Assembly (NCBI GenBank): GCA_013698135.1
Contig: JACCVM010000073.1
Span: 1-12,097 of the forward strand
Direction of reading: 5' to 3'
DNA: 12,097 nucleotides
Source: Euzebyaceae bacterium
GTDB taxonomy: Bacteria > Actinomycetota > Nitriliruptoria > Euzebyales > Egibacteraceae
The notes under the pieces were generated by a model that searched no databases, was not told the DNA's origin, and was given only the letters and a program-made list of their open reading frames with translations. Position numbers and translations under genes: made by a program. Below are positions 7,024 to 12,097 of the stretch, one piece after another (the first letter of the stretch is position 1; each line of letters starts with the position of its first letter).

Positions 7024-7728
7024 ATGGCCGCCAAGATCGTCCCATCGGTGCTGCCCGCCGACCTCGCCCGCCTGGGGGAGGATTGCGCCGCGCTTGACGC
7101 CGCCGGCGTCGATCGCATCCAGTGGGACGTGATGGACGGGCGCTTCGTGCCCAACCTGACCTTTGGAGCCGACGTCGTCGCCGCCTGCCGGCCGCACGCC
7201 ACCTGCGGCTTCGAGGCGCACCTGATGTGTGAGCGACCCGAGCACATGCTGTCCGCCTACGTCGAGGCCGGCTGCGAGGTGGTCATCGTCCACCCCGAGG
7301 CACTGCAGCAGCCGCACCGCACCTACGGCGCCATCCGCGAGCTGGGGGTGCGCGCCGGCGTTGCGCTGTCCCCCGCCAGCGGGCTCGGCGCCGTCGAGCA
7401 CGTGCTCGATCAGGTCGATCTGTTGCTGATCATGACTGTGAACCCTGGCTTCGGCGGCCAGGCGTACCTGCCTTCGATGGAACCCAAGATCGCCGCGGCT
7501 CGCGCGATGATCGAGGCCAGCGGCCACGACATCGAGTTGGAGGTCGACGGCGGCATTGGACCCGACACCATCGCCGGCGCGGCCGCCGCCGGCGCTGACG
7601 TGTTCGTTTCCGGCAGCGCGCTGTGGCGCTACCCCAGCTATGCCGAAGGCGTCGCCGACCTGCGCCGTCGTGCCGAGGCAGCCAGACCGGCTAGGCGCGA
7701 AGGTCCAGCCCGGCGATCACCAGGCTGA
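7024..7728 (+). CDS. rpe: Ribulose-phosphate 3-epimerase family protein
   Basis: A 234-residue TIM-barrel protein with the epimerase landmarks: PSVLPADL near the N-terminus (S8), WDVMDGRFVPNLTFG (D35), FEAHLMCERPE (H66), MTVNPGFGGQ (138-146) and EVDGGI with D175. The enzyme interconverts ribulose 5-phosphate and xylulose 5-phosphate in the pentose phosphate pathway. D35 and D175 are the expected acid/base and metal residues and H66 is a metal ligand, but the usual His two residues before D35 is Gln (Q33, in IQWDVMDG). This may mark a subfamily variant with altered metal binding, so another phosphosugar substrate cannot be excluded. It begins 40 nt after the kinase stop and may share its transcript; no strong ribosome site is visible. 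Its last 38 nt overlap the convergent EAL gene. Confidence 0.87.
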   Translation: MAAKIVPSVLPADLARLGEDCAALDAAGVDRIQWDVMDGRFVPNLTFGADVVAACRPHATCGFEAHLMCERPEHMLSAYVEAGCEVVIVHPEALQQPHRTYGAIRELGVRAGVALSPASGLGAVEHVLDQVDLLLIMTVNPGFGGQAYLPSMEPKIAAARAMIEASGHDIELEVDGGIGPDTIAGAAAAGADVFVSGSALWRYPSYAEGVADLRRRAEAARPARREGPARRSPG

Positions 7729-9013
7729 CCTGCCCCGCCACGATCCGTGCGCGGTGCAGCTCTGCACGGGTCCACAGCCGGCGGGTGCGGCTGTAGAACT
7801 CCATCAGGCCCACGGGGTGGCCCCGAGCGTGCATGGGCACCAAGAGCACGGAGCGATAGCCCATGGCGCGCAGCAGGGCGGTCTCGGCTGCGTCGGCGCC
7901 CGAGTCATCGGACAACACCTGCAGGACCTCGCGGCGCTTGAAGGCCCCGGCCGTCGCCGGGTAGTCGGCCAGCCGGAAGCGCTCGCCCGTGCAACGCCAT
8001 GCCGCCACCTCGATGGAGTCCAGCGTGTCGGCCTGCTCGTCGAAGGACGACAGCAGCACGTGGTCCGCGCCGAGCATGGCGGCCAAGTCGTCCACCAGCG
8101 GAGCCAGATCGTCCAACGAGGTGATGTCGGGCAGTATGCCGGCGAGGTCTTCGAGGTGCTGGTCGGCATCTTCGATGGGCGCGCGCCGCTCGCGGCGGAA
8201 CTGCATGGCCGCCGAGGTGGCGCCAACACAGGCTGCCGCGGCCGAGGGCTGAATCTTCACCCACGGCGCCTCCGGCCGAGCCAGTGCATACCCCTGCGCG
8301 TAGGCGACGTCGAGATCGGCCAGCATCGTCAGCTCATCGAGGGTTTCGACCCCTTCGGCGCAAACGCCCGTGCCGGTGCGTCGGGCGAAGCGGACCAACG
8401 ACTCGATCAGTGCGACCTTGACCGGGTCGCGGTGCACTCCCTCGATCAAGGCGCGGTCAATCTTCAGAAAGTCCGAGCGGGTGCGCATCATGCGCTGCAG
8501 ACCCGCATAACCGGAACCGGTGTCGTCGATGGCGATGCGCGCTCCTGCCCCGCGAAGGGCCACCAGCGCCGCCTCCAACGACCGCTCATCGGTGACCGCC
8601 TGCTGCTCGGTGATCTCCACCACGACGCCCCGCAGGTCGGTGGGCAGCGCCTCGAGCACCTCCAGTGACGTCACGGCCGACGGGCTGAGGTTGACCGACA
8701 CGTAGGTGCCGGGCGGGCGGGGTACCGCCAGCGCGGCCTTGACGGCCTTGGCCTCCAACGGCTCCCCGAGGCCGCAGGCATGCGCCTGGGCGAACCACAC
8801 GTCCGGTGCCTGCAACGGCAGCTGTGGAAAGCGCGCGAGCGCCTCGTAGCCGACGATCCTGCCGGTGGCCAGCATCACGATGGGCTGGAACACCGGTGTG
8901 ATCCCCGCCGGCGAGGCCAGCACCGCTTCGATCCGCGACCGTAATGCCCGCAGGTACGGCAACGATGTCGGCACGCGGGCAAGCCCGTCGCCCACGGCGC
9001 CGATGGCCGTCAT
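7691..9013 (-). CDS. EAL-GAF protein, predicted cyclic-di-GMP phosphodiesterase
   Basis: A 440-residue soluble protein. Residues about 35-255 form an EAL domain with every catalytic position in place: E57-A-L-x-R61, N108 in VNLSP, E133 in VEITE, D163-D164 in DDTGSGY, K184 in FLKID, E220 in CAEGVET and Q240 in YAQGY. It should therefore linearise cyclic-di-GMP to pGpG. Residues about 295-440 look like a GAF domain, ending in LLVPMHARGHPVGLMEFYS, which would sense a small ligand or redox state. There is no GGDEF domain and no membrane segment. The order EAL then GAF, with the sensor at the C-terminus, is less common than the reverse. The ATG at 9013 has a GGGGGGA run just upstream; an ATG at 9034 would add seven residues. 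It lies 88 nt after the spermidine-synthase-like gene on the same strand. Confidence 0.9.
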   Translation of the reverse strand: MTAIGAVGDGLARVPTSLPYLRALRSRIEAVLASPAGITPVFQPIVMLATGRIVGYEALARFPQLPLQAPDVWFAQAHACGLGEPLEAKAVKAALAVPRPPGTYVSVNLSPSAVTSLEVLEALPTDLRGVVVEITEQQAVTDERSLEAALVALRGAGARIAIDDTGSGYAGLQRMMRTRSDFLKIDRALIEGVHRDPVKVALIESLVRFARRTGTGVCAEGVETLDELTMLADLDVAYAQGYALARPEAPWVKIQPSAAAACVGATSAAMQFRRERRAPIEDADQHLEDLAGILPDITSLDDLAPLVDDLAAMLGADHVLLSSFDEQADTLDSIEVAAWRCTGERFRLADYPATAGAFKRREVLQVLSDDSGADAAETALLRAMGYRSVLLVPMHARGHPVGLMEFYSRTRRLWTRAELHRARIVAGQVSLVIAGLDLRA

Positions 9014-9101
9014 CGTCCCCCCAGCAGAATGCATACAAGTACAAGGATCGGTCGTTGTTGGCCATCCCTGGATAGTCCGTTCTGTGGATGACCCGAATGG
9101 A

Positions 9102-9764
9102 CTAGTGCTCTGCCCCCTTCGGGTGACGCGCCACGTAGACGTGGTCGGGATGGCCACGCTTCACCGCCACGGTGTGCACCTCCACGACGCCGAAGTGGCG
9201 GCGCAGGCGCCGCTCGAAGGCCTCGGCGGCGGCGGCACTCCAGACCGACAGCGCGCCGTGGGGCGCGAGCACCGCTGACAGCGCCTCCAGGCCGGCATCG
9301 GAGTACAGCCGCGCGTTGCCCGGCACGACCGTCCAATCGGGGCCGTTGTCGATGTCCAGGCAGGCCGCGTCGACCGTCTCGCGTGCGCCGTCCAGCCAGT
9401 CCAGGAGGTCGGCGTGCACCACCTCGACCCGGGAATCCTGCATAGCCGCCGCGGTCATCTCCCGCAGATAGGTCCAGTGCCAGGCGATCACCGCCTCCTC
9501 GACCTCGACGACGGTGACGCGCCGGACGCAGGGATGGCGCAGGGCCTCGACCAGGGAAAACCCGACACCAAGACCGCCGAGCAGCAGGTGCACTCCAGCG
9601 GGCGGCCCTCGCAGCGCCTCTCGCACCAGCAGGCGTTCCGAGACTCCCCCGCCGGCGGTTGACATCAGGAACATGCCGTTGGCGATGACCTCCAGCGCGG
9701 CCCCGTCCCGGCGCAGGACCACCTCGCCTCGTGACGTGGTGCGCCGGTCGAGCACGGTTGCCAT
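9102..9764 (-). CDS. Spermidine synthase-like SAM-fold protein, substrate unknown
   Basis: A 220-residue Rossmann-fold protein resembling the C-terminal domain of the spermidine synthase family: the nucleotide loop LLGGLGVGFSLVEAL (GGLGVG at 63-68), the acidic strand end VTVVEVEEAVI (E88), VVHADLLDWL (D118) and the segment LDIDNGPDW (137-143) where true spermidine synthases have a DSTDP-like motif. It lacks most of the N-terminal beta domain of full-length SpeE (about 280 residues). Aminopropyl transfer or SAM-dependent methylation are both possible; I would not assign polyamine synthesis. Similar short proteins occur in actinobacteria under the spermidine-synthase label. The ATG at 9764 has an ideal AGGAGG four bases upstream, which decides the start over an upstream extension to 9878. 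It is divergent from the VapBC operon. Confidence 0.72.
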   Translation of the reverse strand: MATVLDRRTTSRGEVVLRRDGAALEVIANGMFLMSTAGGGVSERLLVREALRGPPAGVHLLLGGLGVGFSLVEALRHPCVRRVTVVEVEEAVIAWHWTYLREMTAAAMQDSRVEVVHADLLDWLDGARETVDAACLDIDNGPDWTVVPGNARLYSDAGLEALSAVLAPHGALSVWSAAAAEAFERRLRRHFGVVEVHTVAVKRGHPDHVYVARHPKGAEH

Positions 9765-9798
9765 GCCGCCTCCTGTGCAGGCCTCCACCGTGGCAGGC

Positions 9799-9804
9799 AC
9801 CCTA
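9799..9804 (-). promoter_or_regulatory. Candidate -10 element for the spermidine synthase-like gene
   Basis: The minus strand reads TAGGGT, fitting TANNNT, 34 nt upstream of the ATG at 9764. No matching -35 was recognised. Its distance from the palindrome at 9812-9828 would place that repeat across the core promoter. Confidence 0.3.
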
Positions 9805-9811
9805 CCGATAC

Positions 9812-9828
9812 AACGCTCGCTCAGCGTT
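9812..9828. repeat. Inverted repeat AACGCT-N5-AGCGTT in the divergent intergenic region
   Basis: A perfect 6-bp inverted repeat lies between the spermidine-synthase-like gene and the VapBC operon. It could be an operator for either. Only the symmetry is seen; a binding protein is not known. Confidence 0.35.
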
Positions 9829-9845
9829 CGCACCGGTCGCAAAAG

Positions 9846-9856
9846 GTGGCTACCAC
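9846..9856. promoter_or_regulatory. Candidate VapB operator, palindrome GTGG-CTA-CCAC
   Basis: An 11-bp perfect palindrome lies just upstream of a TAAAGT -10-like box (9865-9870) that precedes the antitoxin gene. Antitoxins of this class usually repress their own operon through short palindromes at the promoter, so this is a reasonable operator candidate. Short palindromes occur by chance in GC-rich DNA. Confidence 0.35.
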
Positions 9857-9864
9857 GGCGCTGG

Positions 9865-9870
9865 TAAAGT
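9865..9870 (+). promoter_or_regulatory. Candidate -10 element of the VapBC operon
   Basis: TAAAGT fits TANNNT and lies 29 nt before the GTG at 9900; a start about 7 nt after it leaves a leader that includes the AGGAGG ribosome site (9889-9894). No clear -35 is visible. Confidence 0.4.
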
Positions 9871-9899
9871 GGCGTCATCAGCCCGGCGAGGAGGCAGTG

Positions 9900-10154
9900 G
9901 TGGAAGTAGGCGTGCGCGAGCTACGCAACAACTTGAGCCGCTACCTCGACCGCGTCCAAGCCGGCGATGAGGTCGTCGTCACCGACCGGGGCAGAGCGAT
10001 CGCTCGCGTCCTCCCGATGAGCGGCGAGCGGACAATCGACCGCCTGATCGCTCAAGGCCTCGTGACCCCGGCCCGGCAACCGAAGCAACCGTCGAGCCGC
10101 CCGATCACGACACCCGGCACTGTCTCGGACCTGGTAGCCGACCAGCGGCGGTGA
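9900..10154 (+). CDS. vapB: Type II antitoxin, Phd/YefM-type VapB
   Basis: An 84-residue protein starting VEVGVRELRNNLSRYLDRVQ, the Phd/YefM N-terminal DNA-binding fold, followed by GDEVVVTDRGRAIARVLP, the strand region typical of this family. The flexible C-terminal half ends in GTVSDLVADQRR, the kind of segment that wraps into the toxin's active site. It should neutralise the PIN toxin encoded next and repress the operon. Two adjacent GTG codons could start it: 9900 is preferred because AGGAGG (9889-9894) is 5 nt away, against 2 nt for 9897. The stop overlaps the toxin start by 4 nt (GTGA), so the two are translationally coupled, as usual for such pairs. Confidence 0.9.
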   Translation: MEVGVRELRNNLSRYLDRVQAGDEVVVTDRGRAIARVLPMSGERTIDRLIAQGLVTPARQPKQPSSRPITTPGTVSDLVADQRR

Positions 10155-10573
10155 ACGCCTACTTCGATACCTCAGCAATCGTGCCGCTGCTCATCGACGA
10201 AGCGGGCTCGGACGCTGCGCGTCAGCTGTGGGACGAAGCGATCCGGATCTTGAGTGTTCGCCTGCTGTATCCCGAGGCACGCGCCGCCATGGCTCAAGCC
10301 CATCGGATCGGAAGGCTCACCGCCCCACAACTTCGCGCGGCGGTTGGCACTCTGGAGGATCGCTACCCGCAGGTGCATGTCGTGGAAATCGACGACGAAC
10401 TCGCACAGCGCGCCGGTGAGCTCGCCGAGGTCCATGGGTTGCGTGGCTACGACGCTGTCCACTTGGCGGCCGCTGATCGGGCGAGTGACCGCGACCTTGT
10501 CGTCGTGGCCGGGGACCGCGCCCTGCTGGGCGCCGCTGCGTCGCTCGGCCTCACGACTGCCACGGTCGGCTAG
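10151..10573 (+). CDS. vapC: Type II toxin, VapC-family PIN-domain ribonuclease
   Basis: A 140-residue PIN-domain protein, a normal length for VapC. The acidic metal-binding residues are in place: D6 in YFDTSAIV, E42 in YPEAR, D101 in GYDAVHLAAA and D122 in VAGDRALL. VapC toxins cleave specific tRNA or rRNA with Mg2+ and are held inactive by the cognate antitoxin; the target here cannot be told from sequence. The GTG start overlaps the antitoxin stop by 4 nt, which fixes the start. With all four acidic positions present and no interruption, the module looks functional. A small hairpin follows the stop. Confidence 0.93.
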   Translation: MNAYFDTSAIVPLLIDEAGSDAARQLWDEAIRILSVRLLYPEARAAMAQAHRIGRLTAPQLRAAVGTLEDRYPQVHVVEIDDELAQRAGELAEVHGLRGYDAVHLAAADRASDRDLVVVAGDRALLGAAASLGLTTATVG

Positions 10574-10575
10574 CG

Positions 10576-10594
10576 CCATTGGGTCGAGCAATGG
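10576..10594 (+). terminator. Small hairpin after vapC, possible weak terminator
   Basis: CCATTG-GGTCGAG-CAATGG is a perfect 6-bp stem three bases after the vapC stop. It is only moderately GC-rich and has no U-tract, so it may be chance or a weak attenuator between vapC and the next gene. Confidence 0.25.
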
Positions 10595-10625
10595 GTCCAG
10601 AGCGGATGACCTACTACTCCGGTTG

Positions 10626-11480
10626 ATGATCCTGCCCGATCGCGCCGCGCCGGTACTGGTGGCCGACCGGTTTCCTGACGAGCGTGTCGCGCTGCTGGGC
10701 ATGCTGCGCTCGCTGTCACCGGCGGAGTGGTCGGCGTCGACGGTCTGCGCGGGTTGGTCCGTGAAGGACGTCGCGCTCCACCTGCTGGCCGGGGACCTCG
10801 GCAAGCTGGCACGCGGTCGAGACGGCTTCGCTGCGCCCCCCGGCACCGTGCCGCTCCCGTCCCCCACGGACTTCGCGTCGCTGGTGAAATTCCTCGATGC
10901 GCTCAATGCCCGCAGGGTCCGCGAGCTGCGGTGGCTCAGCACCCCGGTGCTTGTCGACCTCCTGGCCGCCACCGGACCCGCCCTGCACGCTTACCTGGCC
11001 GGGCTGGACCCCTTTGAGCCAGGCGAGCGGGTGTCCTGGGCGGGTGAGGCGCCGGCGCCGAACTGGCTGGACGTCGCCCGGGAGTTCACCGAGCGCTGGG
11101 TCCACCAGCAGCAGATTCGTGAGGCCGTTGGGCGGACCGGCCCGGTCGAGCCGCACCTGCTGCACCCGGTGCTGGCCACCTTCGCCCGCGCACTGCCACG
11201 CGCGCTGCGCGACGCGGACGCGGTGGCGGGCTCTGCGGTGCTGCTGCACGTCACCGGTCCCGCGGGCGGCCAGTGGTACGCAGTCCGCGAGCAGGCCGCC
11301 TGGGTGCTGCACGAGCATCCGCCAAGTCCGCCGGCCGCCACCGTCGTGCTCGACCAGGACACCGCCTGGCGGCGCTTCACCAACGGCATCGACGCCGACG
11401 CGGCGCGCGAAAGGGCGACGCTCACCGGGGACGCGGCACTCGCCGACCAGGTGCTGCAGGCCGTGGCGATCATCGGATGA
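10626..11480 (+). CDS. Maleylpyruvate isomerase-family mycothiol-dependent protein
   Basis: A 284-residue protein whose N-terminal half is the DinB-like mycothiol-dependent (MDMPI) domain: SPAEWSASTVCAGWSVKDVALHLLAGD (about 31-57, H52) and FTERWVHQQQIREAVGR (H160), the two histidine regions that hold the metal in this family. The C-terminal half, ending in DTAWRRFTNGIDADAARERA and a short hydrophobic tail, fits the SCP2-like C-terminal extension of longer members. The family couples mycothiol to isomerase or transferase reactions; the substrate is unknown. The start is uncertain: the frame is open far upstream across vapC. The ATG at 10626 is chosen because the homology begins soon after it and because a short upstream ORF ends there as TGATG. 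No clear Shine-Dalgarno is present. Confidence 0.8.
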   Translation: MILPDRAAPVLVADRFPDERVALLGMLRSLSPAEWSASTVCAGWSVKDVALHLLAGDLGKLARGRDGFAAPPGTVPLPSPTDFASLVKFLDALNARRVRELRWLSTPVLVDLLAATGPALHAYLAGLDPFEPGERVSWAGEAPAPNWLDVAREFTERWVHQQQIREAVGRTGPVEPHLLHPVLATFARALPRALRDADAVAGSAVLLHVTGPAGGQWYAVREQAAWVLHEHPPSPPAATVVLDQDTAWRRFTNGIDADAARERATLTGDAALADQVLQAVAIIG

Positions 11481-11527
11481 GCCAGGTGGGCACGCGAACG
11501 CCGCGGCGGTCTGGTCCGGCGCGGGAG

Positions 11528-11733
11528 ATGGACGCTGCTGCGAAGGTCACGTCGAAGGGGGCAGGTCACAGTTCCCAAGGTCGTTCGTGAAGCGCTCGGG
11601 ATCATGGAAGGCGATCACGTCGTATTCCGCGTCGAGGGCAACCGAGCCGTGCTAGCCAGGACACCTGATCTCTCGTACCTGCCTGGCACCGTCAGGGCCT
11701 GCGGCGAAGCGCAAGGTGGCGTGGGACGAGTTT
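11528..11733 (+). pseudogene. Broken AbrB/SpoVT-type antitoxin
   Basis: Three reading frames together spell an AbrB/MazE-like swapped-hairpin antitoxin. The first frame gives MDAAAKVTSKG from the ATG at 11528. After a G5 run (11557-11561) the match continues in the +1 frame as QVTVPKVVREALGIMEGD and HVVFRVEGNRAVLARTPDL, then YLPGTV. Near 11691-11698 it shifts +1 again to PAAKRKVAWDEF. Each shift equals one extra base, so the original protein cannot be made from this sequence; translation from the ATG stops at 11590. Homology ends abruptly at about 11731, where a different gene fragment begins. The intact form would bind DNA as a dimer and partner a toxin, but no toxin gene lies beside it. A sequencing indel in the G run could explain the first shift but not the second as easily. 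Confidence 0.72.
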
Positions 11734-11962
11734 CCTGGTCGTGTCCGCGTATGGCAAGCGCATCCTGCACGCGGGTGACACGCTGTGGCACGGCTACTGG
11801 TGGCGGACCGCCGAGGAGCACTGGCCAGTCGACATCGCCTTGCTCCCGATCAACGTGGTGCTGGTGCCGTTCCCACGCCGACCGGGGTCCGTGTGTCGAG
11901 GACGCGGGAACAACAGACGGTGGCAGGATGTGCGGGAGGGGAAGGTGGGTGAGGGTCGGTGA
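11729..11962 (+). pseudogene. Fragment of an MBL-fold metallo-hydrolase
   Basis: The frame from 11729 reads SFLVVSAYGKRILHAGDT, then LWHGYWWRTAEEHWPVDIAL and LPINVVLVPFP. The GDTLWHG and DIALLPIN blocks are the later metal-site strand and the following strand of beta-lactamase-fold hydrolases of the UlaG-like type. The first half, with the HxHxDH motif, is missing, and homology fades after about 11870 into an arginine- and glycine-rich tail that stops at 11962. A 73-codon frame from GTG 11741 is open, but without the main metal ligands it cannot be an active hydrolase. Its left end abuts the antitoxin remnant, and its TGA overlaps the GTG of the following regulator by 4 nt. Confidence 0.6.
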
Positions 11963-12097
11963 GTCGGACGATCCGCTTGCTCGGCGCACCGGTGATCACG
12001 CGTGACGACGGTCCGGTCGATCGTCCGCGCGGCCGCAAGACCTGGGGCGTGCTCGCCTACCTCGCGCTCGCGGACGGGCCGTGTTCCCGACGACGCC
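11959..12097 (+). CDS. SARP/BTAD-type transcriptional regulator, N-terminal part
   Basis: The first 46 codons read VSRTIRLLGAPVITRDDGPV, then RPRGRKTWGVLAYLALADGP and SRRR. The opening beta strands followed by RGRKxWxLLAYL is the N-terminal winged-helix pattern of SARP/BTAD regulators, often large proteins with NTPase or TPR parts. The rest lies beyond the window, so neither length nor extra domains are known. The GTG at 11959 is the first possible start, because an in-frame TGA lies at 11950-11952; GAGGG just upstream can serve as ribosome site. Its target genes probably lie to the right. Such regulators commonly activate secondary-metabolism or stress genes, but that is family knowledge rather than evidence here. 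Confidence 0.72.
   Translation, partial: MSRTIRLLGAPVITRDDGPVDRPRGRKTWGVLAYLALADGPCSRRR

Noticed and set aside
5424..7247. Long minus-strand open frame opposite the histidine kinase and rpe
   Set aside because: Both genes on the plus strand have clear catalytic motifs; this frame has low-complexity composition and no family pattern.
7556..8668. Plus-strand open frame opposite the EAL-GAF gene
   Set aside because: It is a shadow of a gene with complete EAL catalytic residues.
9014..9157. N-terminal extension of the EAL protein
   Set aside because: It would overlap the coding region of the SAM-fold gene, and the added residues show no domain pattern.
10254..10625. Upstream extension of the MDMPI-family frame
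   Set aside because: It is the out-of-frame image of vapC; family homology begins only after 10626.
11604..12005. 133-codon open frame starting at ATG 11604 as an independent gene
   Set aside because: Its first part is the middle of the antitoxin remnant and the rest is the hydrolase fragment and regulator start read out of frame.
1..12097. tRNA, rRNA, CRISPR arrays, insertion sequences or att sites
   Set aside because: I looked for cloverleaf-like blocks, regularly spaced repeats, transposase motifs and long terminal repeats and saw none; a covariance-model scan was not possible.

Overview
The window is high-GC, densely coded DNA of actinobacterial type. Three things point to a mycobacteria-like member of the Actinomycetota: a gene order matching the mycobacterial phosphatidylinositol-mannoside (PIM) lipid locus (thrS, HIT, PIP synthase, PIM acyltransferase), a mycothiol-dependent maleylpyruvate-isomerase-like protein, and many GTG starts with TANNNT -10 boxes and little else. 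The exact order cannot be fixed by eye.

Layout. (1) 1-3899, minus strand: a DUF2007 protein, then thrS, an HIT-family Ap4A phosphorylase-like protein, a CDP-alcohol phosphatidyltransferase (probable phosphatidylinositol phosphate synthase) and the N-terminal part of a PIM acyltransferase that runs off the left edge. thrS/HIT overlap by 1 nt and the transferase/acyltransferase pair by 4 nt, so this reads as one operon. (2) 3968-5179, plus: a complete thiolase with all catalytic residues. (3) 5180-5306: an intergenic region with a GC hairpin, a perfect GGGACTA/TAGTCCC palindrome and a TACACT -10 box directly before the next start. (4) 5307-7728, plus: a polytopic orphan sensor histidine kinase and a ribulose-phosphate 3-epimerase with an altered metal site. 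(5) 7691-9764, minus: an EAL-GAF protein (predicted c-di-GMP phosphodiesterase) and a short spermidine-synthase-like SAM-fold protein. (6) 9900-11480, plus: a VapBC-type toxin-antitoxin operon and a maleylpyruvate-isomerase-family protein. (7) 11528-11962: a decayed stretch holding an AbrB/SpoVT-type antitoxin broken by two frame changes, joined to a fragment of an MBL-fold hydrolase. (8) 11959-end: the first 46 codons of a SARP/BTAD-type transcriptional regulator.

Regions 1-5 look like stable chromosomal housekeeping and signalling genes. The right end, from about 9.8 kb, has accessory character: an intact toxin-antitoxin pair, remnants of a second antitoxin, a gene fragment and a regulator. 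I did not find a convincing undescribed multi-gene system. The leads most worth checking are the palindrome and leaderless promoter before the sensor kinase, the G-tracts at its start codon, the epimerase with Gln at a metal-ligand position, and the antitoxin/hydrolase junction.
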